Below, piece by piece: positions 53,947 to 62,994 of a stretch of 64,000 bases of DNA. The position numbers and the translations under genes were made by a program. Numbering within the stretch: position 1 is the first letter of the stretch; the number at the start of each line of letters is the position of its first letter. The notes beneath the pieces were generated by a model. The model had not been told where the DNA came from and searched no databases. It worked only from the letters and a program-made list of their open reading frames with translations. Source of the DNA: Neisseria bergeri (GTDB lineage Bacteria > Pseudomonadota > Gammaproteobacteria > Burkholderiales > Neisseriaceae); NCBI GenBank assembly GCA_003044455.1, contig POWY01000007.1:1-64000 (forward strand). Direction: 5' to 3'.

Positions 53947-54570
53947 TTATTTATTTTTATTCCACAAAGCCTGAAACGCTTTAACCACGGCTTCGGGATT
54001 TGTCGCTTCGGTAACGGCACGGACGACGGCGAGTGAGGAAACGCCGGTTGCCAATACCTCTTCAGCATTGTTCAAATCGATGCCGCCAATGGCGACGACG
54101 GGCGTGCCGCCTGCCTGTTTCACATATTCGCGCAGTTTTTCCAAGCCTTGCGGGGCGGTGGGCATTTGTTTGGTCGTAGTCGGGAAAATCGCGCCGCTGG
54201 CGACGTAGCTGGGGTGCACGGACAGGGCGCGGTCGAGTTCGGCGACGGAGTGCGTACTCAAACCCAAACGCAAACCGGCGGCGGCAATGGCGGCAAGGTC
54301 GGCGGTGTCCATGTCTTCCTGCCCGAGATGTACGCCGTACGCGCCTGCTTCTATCGCTTCGCGCCAGTGGTCGTTGATGAAAAGCTGCGTGCGGCTGCCA
54401 CGGCAGGCGGCGACGCAGCGGGCGATTTCGCGTTTCAATTCATCGCCGTGCAGGGTTTTGCAGCGCAGTTGCACCGTGTCGGCACCTGCTTTGACCATGC
54501 GCTCCACCCAATCGGCGGTGGGAACGACGGCGTAGAATTTGAGCGGGGATTTTAGGGGCGGGAAGGTCAT
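53947..54570 (-). CDS. thiE: Thiamine-phosphate synthase (ThiE)
   Basis: 207 residues, couples HMP-PP with thiazole phosphate. Signatures: GADTVQLRCKTL (usually VQLRxK), FINDHWREAIEAGAYGVHLG-QEDMD, GLSTHSVAELDRAL, SYVASGAIFPTTTKQMPTAP, and the phosphate loop VVAIGGIDLNNAEEVLATG. It is followed downstream by the inserted gene and preceded by thiO. GGAACC-type Shine-Dalgarno upstream of ATG 54570. Confidence 0.96.
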   Translation of the reverse strand: MTFPPLKSPLKFYAVVPTADWVERMVKAGADTVQLRCKTLHGDELKREIARCVAACRGSRTQLFINDHWREAIEAGAYGVHLGQEDMDTADLAAIAAAGLRLGLSTHSVAELDRALSVHPSYVASGAIFPTTTKQMPTAPQGLEKLREYVKQAGGTPVVAIGGIDLNNAEEVLATGVSSLAVVRAVTEATNPEAVVKAFQALWNKNK

Positions 54571-54590
54571 GGGGTTCCTTTCAGACGGCT

Positions 54591-55691
54591 TTAATCTTGT
54601 CTTCGGATATACGCCAAACCGCTTTCTTCATCATGTTCGGGTGCGTCTTTTCCGTCAAACAGGGCAACCGCCAATCTGACGGCGGCGGCGGTTACGGCGG
54701 GGGAAATCATAAAGCCGTGGCGGAACAGACCGTTGATTTCAATCAGGCGTTGGGCGTGGCTGTAACGGATTTCGGGGTTGTGGTGATTGAGCGTGGGGCG
54801 CAGGCCGGCGGCGATTTCGAGTATGTCGGCTTCGCCGAAGGCAGGATGGACGGCATAAAGCGCGGATAAAAGTTCCAGCCCGGAACGCACGCTGGCAGGG
54901 GCTTGGCTTTCGCTTTCGATTTGGGTCGCGCCGATGACGAAGACGTGGTTTTCTTTCGGGGCGATGTAGAGCGGATAACGCGGGTGCAGCAGGCGCACGG
55001 GGCGGTTGAGCGTGATTTCGGGCGTATAAACCCGCGCCACTTCGCCGCGTATGCCGCGCAGGGTGCTGGTGTGTTCGGGAGCTTGGTTCCACGCGGTTTT
55101 TGCGCCGTAGCCGCGGCAGTCGATCAGCCAGTCGTATTGGGCTTGCAGGTCTTCGGGGGCACATTCGTGTTCCCAATGGCAAGGGACGTTCAGCCCGTCC
55201 AAAGCGTCGGCAAGTGCAGACAATATTTGCCGCCCGTCGAGCTGGCCTTCGGTCGGCAGGTAGATGCCGTCTGAAAAACGTCCGCCGAGTTGCGGTTCGC
55301 GTTCGGCGATGTCGTCGGCGCGCCAACGGACGATTTCGTCATCCGCCACGCCGCCGCGTTTGAGATGGCGGACGAACTCGCTGGATAAAGGTTTGTCCTG
55401 CCCGTGCCACACAATCAGGCTGCCGTTTTCCTGCATCATGGCAGGCGTTTTCAGACGACCTCTGATGTTGCGCCAAAGCGGAATGCTCTGCCTGCCCAGT
55501 TTGATGACTTCAGACGTGGCTTCGACCGCTTCCGCCGCAGGCGCGAGCATGGCGGCGGCAACATAAGCGGCGGCGTGTTCGCCTTGGCGGGTGCCTTTGT
55601 CGAAAAGTGCAATCTGATAACCTTGTTCTGCAAGTTGCAGTGCGGTCAGCCTTCCTGAGAGGCCGCCGCCGAGGATGGCGATACGGGTCAT
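54591..55691 (-). CDS. thiO: Glycine oxidase ThiO
   Basis: 366 residues, FAD flavoenzyme that oxidises glycine to the imine (dehydroglycine) needed by ThiG. FAD-binding start RIAILGGGLSGRLTALQLAE; then AAYVAAAMLAPAAEAVEATS; LIDCRGYGAKTAW; LRGIRGEVARVYTPEI; VFVIGATQIESE; and C-terminal AAGLRPTLNHHNPEIRY, NGLFRHGFMISPAVTAAAVR. Its ATG overlaps the cytX stop by four bases, so the two are co-translated. Confidence 0.95.
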   Translation of the reverse strand: MTRIAILGGGLSGRLTALQLAEQGYQIALFDKGTRQGEHAAAYVAAAMLAPAAEAVEATSEVIKLGRQSIPLWRNIRGRLKTPAMMQENGSLIVWHGQDKPLSSEFVRHLKRGGVADDEIVRWRADDIAEREPQLGGRFSDGIYLPTEGQLDGRQILSALADALDGLNVPCHWEHECAPEDLQAQYDWLIDCRGYGAKTAWNQAPEHTSTLRGIRGEVARVYTPEITLNRPVRLLHPRYPLYIAPKENHVFVIGATQIESESQAPASVRSGLELLSALYAVHPAFGEADILEIAAGLRPTLNHHNPEIRYSHAQRLIEINGLFRHGFMISPAVTAAAVRLAVALFDGKDAPEHDEESGLAYIRRQD

Positions 55692-56911
55692 GACGGGTTC
55701 CTTTGTATGTCGGATGATTTTTTAAACGGTAGGCGTACCGATACGGTGGCAATGGCGGTAGCAATCATTACGGGCGCGGTCAGGCCGATGCTGCTTTCCC
55801 AGCCTGCCGACAGCAGGGAGCGGTAGAGAATGAAGCCGGCCAGCCATAAGGCCAGTCCGACAAAGTCAAAGCCTTCAATCTCCTCACGCCGTTTCAAGAC
55901 GAAGAAGTCGGCAATCAAAACTGCCGCCATCGGCGCAAATACTGAGCCGATAAGCAGCAGGAAGTTTTCATATTCGGTAACGGGCAGGAGGACGGCAAGC
56001 AGTGTGCCGACAACGGCGACGGCAACGGCGACGGGTGTTTCCGCAAGTTTGGCGGAAATATTGTTGGCACTTACGCCGGCGGAGTACGCATCGAGAAAAG
56101 TGGTGGTAACGGTCGACAGGACAACTGCCAGAATGCCCGTTATGCCCAAGCCCGCGCCCAACAGGATTTTTGCCACATCGGTTTCTCCGGTGAACAACGC
56201 CGCTGCCAAACCCAAGGCATACATCCAGCAGCCCGTCAGCGTATAGGCGAGCGTTGCCGTCAGGGTTGCCGCAAACGGGCGGCGTGCTTGGCGTGTGTAG
56301 TCGGCGGCCAGCGGCAGCCAGGAAAGCGGCATGACGGCGGACAGTTCGACTGCCGTTCCGAAACTCATGCCGTCTGAAACCTGTGCGGCGGTGCTGCCTG
56401 CCGTGGAAAAGACTTCGGCACTCAGCCACAGAACCGCCAACAGCATCAGCACCATCGAACCGGTTTTCAGCCAGCCTGTTTTGCGTGCGCCGAAAACCAG
56501 CCACAAGACAATCAGCGCGCCGTTGGCAAAAGCCCACCAGGAAAACGATCCGTTTTGCCAGAGCATTTTGCCCAGTGTGGAACTTGCCGCCGCACCCGAA
56601 TAAATCATGACGGCCGTCCAGCCGACCAGTTGCAGCACGTTCGCCGCCGAAAATAAGACGGAACCGCGTTTGCCGAACGACAGGCGTATGCTTTCCATCG
56701 CGCTTTTTTGCATGAATGCGCCGATATATGCCGCCGCGAAAAACAATATGCCGCCGATGGTATGGCCGAGCAGCAGTGCCGCCAAACCGCGTTGCCAGCC
56801 CAAGGGGGCGAGCAGTGTGCCCGTGCTGATTTCGGCAATTGATACCGCCGCGCCGAACCAAATCAGCCCGATGGCGGCGGAAGATGAAGGAGAGGAGGCA
56901 TTGCCCGACAT
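55688..56911 (-). CDS. cytX: CytX-type hydroxymethylpyrimidine transporter
   Basis: 407 residues, about 12 transmembrane helices, nucleobase:cation symporter-1 family. Markers: GLIWFGAAVSIAEISTGTLL, LLGHTIGGILFFAAAYIGAF, MPLSWLPLAADYTRQARRPF, FLDAYSAGVSANNISAKLAE. It is the CytX subgroup, which salvages the thiamin precursor HMP, as the TPP riboswitch upstream and thi genes downstream confirm. First gene of the operon. Confidence 0.92.
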   Translation of the reverse strand: MSGNASSPSSSAAIGLIWFGAAVSIAEISTGTLLAPLGWQRGLAALLLGHTIGGILFFAAAYIGAFMQKSAMESIRLSFGKRGSVLFSAANVLQLVGWTAVMIYSGAAASSTLGKMLWQNGSFSWWAFANGALIVLWLVFGARKTGWLKTGSMVLMLLAVLWLSAEVFSTAGSTAAQVSDGMSFGTAVELSAVMPLSWLPLAADYTRQARRPFAATLTATLAYTLTGCWMYALGLAAALFTGETDVAKILLGAGLGITGILAVVLSTVTTTFLDAYSAGVSANNISAKLAETPVAVAVAVVGTLLAVLLPVTEYENFLLLIGSVFAPMAAVLIADFFVLKRREEIEGFDFVGLALWLAGFILYRSLLSAGWESSIGLTAPVMIATAIATVSVRLPFKKSSDIQRNPS

Positions 56912-56989
56912 ATCAAGTCCTTAAAAAAACATGAAAACGGGGCGGGGAAGTGCGGAAAAGGGAACGGAAGCCCGAAAGGGCGGGGAGGT

Positions 56990-57085
56990 TTTGTTTCCTA
57001 CGCAGGCATTACCCCGACAGGTTCTACGGATTTTGCTTTCGCAATCTCAGCCGCCCGGCGGGCAGCACTCCGACAAGGAGCTTTA
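56990..57085 (-). promoter_or_regulatory. TPP riboswitch (THI element)
   Basis: On the minus strand: CTTGTCGGAGTGC, GGGCGGCTGAGATT, then AACCTGTCGGGGTAATGCCT and GCGTAGGAAAC. These are the conserved P2-P5 parts of the thiamin-pyrophosphate aptamer. It is 80 bp upstream of cytX and would shut the thi operon when TPP is abundant. Confidence 0.95.
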
Positions 57086-57198
57086 AGTGTACACAAAAGC
57101 AGGGTGCGTTGGCAAAAATCTTACATTTCAGGCGGCACGATACATTTTAATAACAAATGCCGTATAATCGGCCCACTGATTTTTTATGCTCCGACACC

Positions 57199-58641
57199 AT
57201 GCATCAAACCTATTATGCCGTACAGCGAGATTTGCTCGAAGCCAACCATCTTTCTCCCGATTTGCTCGCCCAAAGCCTGAGCATTATCGGTGCCAACCAT
57301 GTCGATTATGCCGATATTTATTGTCAGCGCACCGCCTATGAAAGTTGGCATCTGGAAGAAGGCATCGTCAAATCGGGCAGCTTCCAAATCGATCAGGGTG
57401 TGGGCGTTCGTGCCGTTTCGGGCGATAAAACTGCTTTTGCCTATGCTGACAGCCTGTGTATTGATTCGATCAACCGCTCTGCTAAAGCCGTTCGCGTGAT
57501 TGGTGCGACCGGTGGCGAGGCTAGCGTCAAAGTGCCGACACCTGCCTACGGCAAGCCTGTCCACATGGCGATGGATCCTATTGCCAGCCTTGATTCCGCT
57601 GCCAAAGTCGCGTTGTTGAACAAAGTCGAAACGCTGGCCAAAGCCGCCGATCCGCGTGTCGTGCAAGTGATGGCCGGTTTGACCTGCGAATACGATATGG
57701 TGTACATCGCCCGTTTGGACGGTAAACACGCCGCGGATATTCGTCCGATGGTGCGCCTGAACGTTACCGTCATCGCCAAACAGGGCGACAGGCGCGAACA
57801 GGGCAGCGCGGGCGGCGGCGGACGCTACGACTTGGCTTATTTCGATGAAACCCTCGTGCGGCAGTTTGTCGATTCCGCCGTCAAACAAGCCCTGATTAAT
57901 CTCGAATCCCGTCCTGCGCCTGCCGGTGAGATGACCGTCGTTTTGGGCAACGGCTGGCCTGGCGTGTTGCTGCACGAAGCGGTCGGACATGGTTTGGAAG
58001 GCGATTTCAACCGCAAAGAAACCAGCGTTTTCTCCGGCCGAATCGGCGAGCGCGTGGCCGCCAAAGGCGTTACCGTCGTTGACCAAGGTAATATTGCCGA
58101 CAGACGCGGCTCGCTCAATATCGACGACGAAGGCAACGAAACCCGCCGCACCGTATTGATTGAAGACGGTATTTTGGTTGGCTATATGCAGGACGAAACC
58201 AACGCCCGCCTGACGGGTACGCAATCGACCGGCAACGGCCGCCGCGAAAGCTACGCCTCCGTCCCTATGCCGCGCATGACCAACACCTTTATGGAAAACG
58301 GCGGCTACGAACCTGACGAAATCATCGCGTCCATCGACAAAGGCATTTACGCCGTCAACTTCGGCGGTGGACAAGTGGACATTACCAGCGGCAAATTCGT
58401 GTTCAGTGCATCCGAAGCGTGGTGGGTGGAAGGCGGCAAGCTGCAATATCCCGTCAAAGGCGCGACCATTATCGGCAACGGCCCCGAAGTGCTGAAACAC
58501 GTCTCCATGATAGGCAACGATACTGTGTTGGATAGCGGTGTCGGCGTGTGCGGCAAAGAAGGGCAGAGCGTCCCCGTCGGCGTGGGACAACCGACCTTGC
58601 GGATTGATGCCGGACTGACCGTGGGCGGTAGCGAAATCTGA
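57199..58641 (+). CDS. tldD: TldD metalloprotease
   Basis: 480 residues. The TldD zinc motif HEAVGHGLEGDFNRKETS (HExxxH...) is intact, with GRIGERVAAKGVTVVDQGNI and MPRMTNTFMENG (MPR/MTN signature). With PmbA/TldE it forms a protease that trims unfolded peptides or leader peptides. ATG 57199 gives MHQTYY; the 14 upstream codons are spacer. The gene is transcribed away from the TPP riboswitch and ends at a DUS pair. Confidence 0.93.
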   Translation: MHQTYYAVQRDLLEANHLSPDLLAQSLSIIGANHVDYADIYCQRTAYESWHLEEGIVKSGSFQIDQGVGVRAVSGDKTAFAYADSLCIDSINRSAKAVRVIGATGGEASVKVPTPAYGKPVHMAMDPIASLDSAAKVALLNKVETLAKAADPRVVQVMAGLTCEYDMVYIARLDGKHAADIRPMVRLNVTVIAKQGDRREQGSAGGGGRYDLAYFDETLVRQFVDSAVKQALINLESRPAPAGEMTVVLGNGWPGVLLHEAVGHGLEGDFNRKETSVFSGRIGERVAAKGVTVVDQGNIADRRGSLNIDDEGNETRRTVLIEDGILVGYMQDETNARLTGTQSTGNGRRESYASVPMPRMTNTFMENGGYEPDEIIASIDKGIYAVNFGGGQVDITSGKFVFSASEAWWVEGGKLQYPVKGATIIGNGPEVLKHVSMIGNDTVLDSGVGVCGKEGQSVPVGVGQPTLRIDAGLTVGGSEI

Positions 58642-58656
58642 CGCGGAATCCGGCAC

Positions 58657-58687
58657 GATGCCGTCTGAAAGGTTTTCAGACGGCATC
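58657..58687. terminator. Inverted DUS pair after tldD
   Basis: GATGCCGTCTGAAAG, short loop, TTTTCAGACGGCATCG: likely terminator between tldD and the ABC-transporter operon. Confidence 0.75.
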
Positions 58688-58790
58688 GCCTTATTCTTTT
58701 TTCCGATGTTTGATATTCCCAAGCATTCTTTAACATTATCTTGCAAGTTCATTAGAATACCGCCTTTCGTTAAGCTGATTTCTGATTCTG

Positions 58791-59450
58791 ATGAACTGGC
58801 CTTATTTAATCGATGCCGTACCCAAATTCGCCGATGCGGCAAAGTTGACGCTGGAATTGTCCGTTTACGGCGTTGTTTTGTCGTTGCTGTTCGGCCTGCC
58901 CGTCGCCGTGGTAACGGCATACCGCATCCGCCCCTTCTACGCATTGGCACGCACCTATATCGAGTTGTCGCGCAATACGCCCCTGCTGATCCAATTGTTT
59001 TTCCTGTATTACGGCCTGCCGAAAATGGGCATTAAATGGGACGGTTTCACCTGCGGCGTGATCGCACTGGTTTTCTTGGGCGCAAGCTATATGGCGGAAG
59101 CCATCCGCGCCGGTATTTTGGCCGTCCCCAAAGGACAGATTGAAGCGGGCAAGGCCATCGGTTTGAGCCGCTTTCAAGTCTTCCGCTATGTCGAATTGCC
59201 TCAAGCATGGGCGATCGCCGTTCCCGCCATCAGCGCAAACGTATTGTTTCTGATGAAAGAAACATCTATCGTCAGCGCAGTCGGCATTGCGGAATTGTTG
59301 TTTGTTACCAAAGATGTGATTGGTATGGACTACAAAACCAACGAGGCATTGTTCCTGCTGTTTGCCGCTTATCTGATTATCCTGCTGCCTGTTTCTTTGT
59401 TGGTGCGGCGATTGGAAAACCGCATACGGAGGGCGAACTATGGCGTTTGA
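58791..59450 (+). CDS. Polar amino-acid ABC transporter permease 1
   Basis: 219 residues, HisM/GlnP type: about five helices and the EAA loop (AEAIRAGILAVPKGQIEAGK, AIGLSRFQVFRYVELPQA), which contacts the ATPase. Conserved ELSRNTPLLIQLFFLYYGLP before it. First gene of a four-gene operon (two permeases, ATPase, binding lipoprotein). Its stop overlaps the start of the second permease by 11 bases. Confidence 0.93.
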   Translation: MNWPYLIDAVPKFADAAKLTLELSVYGVVLSLLFGLPVAVVTAYRIRPFYALARTYIELSRNTPLLIQLFFLYYGLPKMGIKWDGFTCGVIALVFLGASYMAEAIRAGILAVPKGQIEAGKAIGLSRFQVFRYVELPQAWAIAVPAISANVLFLMKETSIVSAVGIAELLFVTKDVIGMDYKTNEALFLLFAAYLIILLPVSLLVRRLENRIRRANYGV

Positions 59451-60108
59451 CTGGCTTTTTGAAGGAAAAAATGCGGCACGTTTGGGCGAAGGTCTGCTCT
59501 TGACGGCACAAATTTCTTTAATCTCTGTTGCGGCCTCTTGCGTATTGGGGACGCTGTTCGGCCTGGTTTTGCGTTCGCGCAACCGGCTTGTCCGCCTTAT
59601 CGGACGGTTTTATCTCGAAACCATCCGCATCGTGCCGATTTTGGTGTGGCTGTTCGGCCTGTATTTCGGTTTGTCCGTGTGGACGGGCATACACATCGGC
59701 GGATTTTGGGTCTGCGTTTGGGTTTTTACGCTTTGGGGCATAGCCGAAATGGGCGATTTGGTGCGCGGCGCATTGGAATCGATTGAAAAACATCAAGTCG
59801 AATCGGGCTTGGCACTGGGTTTGAGCCGCCGTCAAGTGTTCCGCTACATCGAATTGCCGCAAAGTGTCCGCCGCGCTTTGCCGGGGGCGGTTAATTTGTT
59901 TACGCGAATGATTAAAACCAGTTCGCTCGCCTCGCTTATCGGCGTGATTGAAGTGGTCAAAGTGGGGCAGCAAATTATTGAAAACTCTCTGCTGACGCAG
60001 CCCAATGCCTCATTTTGGGTTTATGGCCTGATTTTTATGCTGTATTTTTTATGTTGCTGGCCGCTGTCGCTGCTGGCGGCAAAGCTGGAACAAAAATGGG
60101 AACACTGA
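59440..60108 (+). CDS. Polar amino-acid ABC transporter permease 2
   Basis: 222 residues, partner of permease 1 in the heterodimeric channel: TAQISLISVAASCVLGTLFG, YLETIRIVPILVWLFGLYFG and EAA loop AEMGDLVRGALESIEKHQVE, SGLALGLSRRQVFRYIELPQ. The start overlaps the previous gene and the stop lies two bases before the ATPase gene, so the operon is tightly coupled. Confidence 0.93.
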   Translation: MAFDWLFEGKNAARLGEGLLLTAQISLISVAASCVLGTLFGLVLRSRNRLVRLIGRFYLETIRIVPILVWLFGLYFGLSVWTGIHIGGFWVCVWVFTLWGIAEMGDLVRGALESIEKHQVESGLALGLSRRQVFRYIELPQSVRRALPGAVNLFTRMIKTSSLASLIGVIEVVKVGQQIIENSLLTQPNASFWVYGLIFMLYFLCCWPLSLLAAKLEQKWEH

Positions 60109-60109
60109 T

Positions 60110-60841
60110 ATGGCTTTATTGAGCATCCGCAAGCTGCACAAACAATACGGCAACGTAACCGCCATCCAATCTTTAGACTTGGACTTGGAAAAAGGCGAAG
60201 TCATCGTACTGCTGGGCCCGTCCGGCTGCGGCAAATCCACCCTCCTGCGCTGCGTCAACGGTTTGGAGCCGCACCAAGGCGGCAGCATCGTGATGGACGG
60301 CATCGGCGAATTCGGCAAAGACGTTTCCTGGCAAACCGCCCGGCAAAAAGTCGGTATGGTCTTTCAAAGCTACGAACTGTTTGCCCACATGACCGTCATC
60401 GAAAACATCCTCTTAGGCCCGGTAAAAGTACAAAACCGCAACCGCGCCGAAGCAGAGGCTCAAGCCGACAAATTATTGGAACGCGTCGGTTTGTCCGACC
60501 GCAAAAACGCCTATCCGCGCGAACTTTCCGGCGGACAAAAACAGCGCATCGCCATTGTCCGCGCCCTGTGTCTGAATCCGGAAGTGATTTTGTTGGACGA
60601 GATCACCGCCGCACTCGACCCCGAAATGGTGCGCGAAGTCTTGGAAGTGGTTTTGGAACTCGCCCGCGAAGGGATGAGTATGCTCATCGTAACCCACGAA
60701 ATGGGGTTCGCCCGCAAAGTTGCCGACCGCATCGTCTTTATGGACAAAGGCGGCATCGTCGAATCGTCCGACCCCGAAACCTTCTTCTCCGCACCAAAAA
60801 GCGAACGCGCCCGCCAATTTCTGGCAGGTATGGACTACTGA
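60110..60841 (+). CDS. Polar amino-acid ABC transporter ATPase
   Basis: 243 residues. Walker A LLGPSGCGKSTLLRCVNGLE, Q-loop MVFQSYELFAHMTVIENI, ABC signature LSGGQKQRIAIVRAL, Walker B VILLDEITAALDPEMV, H-loop LIVTHEMGFARKVADRIVFM. The Walker B follow-on is DEITAALD instead of the common DEPTSALD, but the catalytic Glu is kept. It powers uptake through the two upstream permeases. Confidence 0.95.
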   Translation: MALLSIRKLHKQYGNVTAIQSLDLDLEKGEVIVLLGPSGCGKSTLLRCVNGLEPHQGGSIVMDGIGEFGKDVSWQTARQKVGMVFQSYELFAHMTVIENILLGPVKVQNRNRAEAEAQADKLLERVGLSDRKNAYPRELSGGQKQRIAIVRALCLNPEVILLDEITAALDPEMVREVLEVVLELAREGMSMLIVTHEMGFARKVADRIVFMDKGGIVESSDPETFFSAPKSERARQFLAGMDY

Positions 60842-60914
60842 TTTACCGCAAACCGTCCGAACCCCTTTCAGACGGCATTTCATCCCAAGCAAACATTCAA
60901 AAAGGAGATTCCCA

Positions 60915-61778
60915 ATGAAACTGAATGCCAAACTCAAAGCCCTTTTGGCTTCCGCCGCCATCGCCGTCGGTCTGACCGCCTGCGGAGGCGGCAGCAGCGG
61001 CTCCGGCGATGCCCAATCTTCACAAAGCAGCGGTGCGGCAACCGTTGCCGCCATCAAGGAAAAAGGCGTGATCCGCATCGGCGTATTCGGCGACAAGCCC
61101 CCGTTCGGCTATGTTGATGCCAACGGCAAAAACCAAGGCTTTGACGTTGAAATCGCCAAAGACCTCGCCAAAGACCTGCTCGGCAGCCCCGACAAAGTCG
61201 AGTTCGTCTTAACCGAGGCCGCAAACCGCGTCGAATACGTCCGCTCCGGCAAAGTCGACCTCATCCTCGCCAACTTCACCAAAACTCCCGAACGCGCCGA
61301 AGCCGTTGATTTCGCCGATCCCTATATGAAAGTGGCGTTGGGCGTGGTTTCCCCCAAAGGCAAACCGATTACCGACATTGCGCAACTGAAAGACCAAACC
61401 CTGCTGGTCAACAAAGGCACGACCGCCGACGCTTTCTTCACCAAAAACCATCCCGAAGTCAAATTATTGAAATTCGACCAAAACACCGAAACCTTTGACG
61501 CGCTGAAAGACGGACGCGGCGCGGCACTCGCCCACGACAACGCCCTGCTGTGGGCGTGGGCAAAAGAAAACCCAGATTTTGAAGTCGCCATCGGCAACCT
61601 CGGCCCTGCCGAATTTATCGCCCCCGCCGTTCAAAAAGGCAACGTCGACCTCCTGAACTGGGTCAACGGCGAAATCGCCGCCATGAAAAAAGACGGCCGT
61701 CTGAAAGCCGCCTATGAAAAAACCCTGTTGCCCGTGTATGGCGAAAAAGTCAAACCGGAAGCATTGTTGGCCGAATAA
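60915..61778 (+). CDS. Amino-acid-binding lipoprotein of the ABC transporter
   Basis: 287 residues. Lipobox LTAC (MKLNAKLKALLASAAIAVGL, TACGGGSSG). Type II periplasmic-binding fold of family 3: GVIRIGVFGDKPPFGYVDAN, NQGFDVEIAKDLAKDL, LTEAANRVEYVRSGKVDLIL, ANFTKTPERAEAVDFADPYM. The closest neisserial proteins I know bind L-cysteine or L-cystine; substrate assignment is an inference. ATG 60915 with AAAGGAGA is clear; the long upstream frame runs over the ATPase gene. A DUS lies in the gap (60868). Confidence 0.88.
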   Translation: MKLNAKLKALLASAAIAVGLTACGGGSSGSGDAQSSQSSGAATVAAIKEKGVIRIGVFGDKPPFGYVDANGKNQGFDVEIAKDLAKDLLGSPDKVEFVLTEAANRVEYVRSGKVDLILANFTKTPERAEAVDFADPYMKVALGVVSPKGKPITDIAQLKDQTLLVNKGTTADAFFTKNHPEVKLLKFDQNTETFDALKDGRGAALAHDNALLWAWAKENPDFEVAIGNLGPAEFIAPAVQKGNVDLLNWVNGEIAAMKKDGRLKAAYEKTLLPVYGEKVKPEALLAE

Positions 61779-61794
61779 GTTTGTTTGACAAGAA

Positions 61795-61834
61795 AATCCG
61801 TATCCGCATTTGAAGGCGGGTGCGGATTTTTTTT
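61795..61834 (+). terminator. Terminator of the ABC operon
   Basis: AAAATCCGTATCCGCA, loop, TGCGGATTTTTTTT: stem of the binding-protein operon end with eight T. The following 61835-62087 carries no gene I can support; its AT-rich centre probably holds the prmC promoter. Confidence 0.8.
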
Positions 61835-62087
61835 CAGCCGCCGCAAATATCGCAAATTCAAAGGAAAACCAACTATGTCATTGTTTTTTATTTATTCCGT
61901 TGTTGCCGCTTGCGCGGAATAACGGCGGAGCGTTTCTGTTATTCGGATAAATTCCTACGGTATTGAAACGGCGATAAGGGGTTTTCCTTTATTATATAAT
62001 TTCAATGCAAAATGATATTTTCTGAATCAGCGTGCCGCAAAGCCGGAAAAAATGTTCGAGCCGCATCGGCGGCAGACGGGATAAAAA

Positions 62088-62909
62088 ATGACGTTTGACG
62101 AATGGTTGGGCTTGTCAAAACTGCCTAAAATTGAAGCAAGAATGCTGTTGCAATATGTTTCGGAATATACGCGCGTGCAGTTGTTGACGCGGGGCGGGGA
62201 AGAAATGCCGGACGAAGTCCGACAGCGGGCGGACAGGCTGGCGCAACGCCGTCTGAACGGCGAGCCGGTTGCCTATCTGTTGGGCTGGCGCGAGTTTTAC
62301 GGACGGCGTTTCGCCGTCAACCCGAATGTGCTGATTCCGCGCCCCGAAACCGAACACTTGGTCGAAGCCGTATTGGCGCGCCTGCCGGAAAACGGGCGCG
62401 TGTGGGATTTGGGGACGGGCAGCGGCACGGTTGCCGTAACCGTCGCGCTCGAACGCCCCGATGCGTTTGTGCGCGCATCCGACATCAGCCCGCCCGCCCT
62501 TGAAACGGCGCGGAAAAATGCGGCAGATTTGGGCGCGCGGGTCGAATTTGCACACGGTTCGTGGTTCGACACCGATATGCCGTCTGAAGGGAAATGGGAC
62601 ATCATCGTGTCCAACCCGCCCTATATCGAAAACGGTGATAAACATTTGTCGCAAGGCGATTTGCGGTTTGAGCCGCAAATCGCGCTGACCGACTTTTCAG
62701 ACGGCCTAAGCTGCATCCGCACCTTGGCGCAAGGCGCGCCCGACCGTTTGGCGGAGGGCGGTTTTTTGTTGTTGGAACACGGTTTCGATCAGGGCGCGGC
62801 GGTGCGCGGCGTGTTGGCGGAGAATGGTTTTTCAGGAGTGGAAACCCTGCCGGACTTGGCGGGTTTGGACAGGGTTACGCTGGGGAAGTATATGAAGCAT
62901 TTGAAATAA
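62088..62909 (+). CDS. prmC: Release-factor glutamine methyltransferase
   Basis: 273 residues. It methylates the GGQ glutamine of RF1 and RF2 using SAM. N-terminal helical domain, then REFYGRRFAVNPNVLIPRPE, SAM motif I VWDLGTGSGTVAVTVALERP, and the catalytic NPPY (IIVSNPPYIENGDKHL). Standard length. A DUS-like site lies in the coding region (62578). No overlap with the next gene (85-bp gap). Confidence 0.96.
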   Translation: MTFDEWLGLSKLPKIEARMLLQYVSEYTRVQLLTRGGEEMPDEVRQRADRLAQRRLNGEPVAYLLGWREFYGRRFAVNPNVLIPRPETEHLVEAVLARLPENGRVWDLGTGSGTVAVTVALERPDAFVRASDISPPALETARKNAADLGARVEFAHGSWFDTDMPSEGKWDIIVSNPPYIENGDKHLSQGDLRFEPQIALTDFSDGLSCIRTLAQGAPDRLAEGGFLLLEHGFDQGAAVRGVLAENGFSGVETLPDLAGLDRVTLGKYMKHLK

Positions 62910-62994
62910 TTGTTTGCAAAATTGGCGGGTTTCCCGTTATTGGGTTATGATGTGTTTCGATATGTAAACATTTATAGGTTTGGAGCGATAAACA

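Noticed and set aside
57184-58950. A 588-codon minus-strand ORF opposite tldD
   Set aside because: It is antisense to the complete, motif-bearing tldD gene; its protein is repetitive in His/Val/Gly as expected of a mirrored GC-rich frame.
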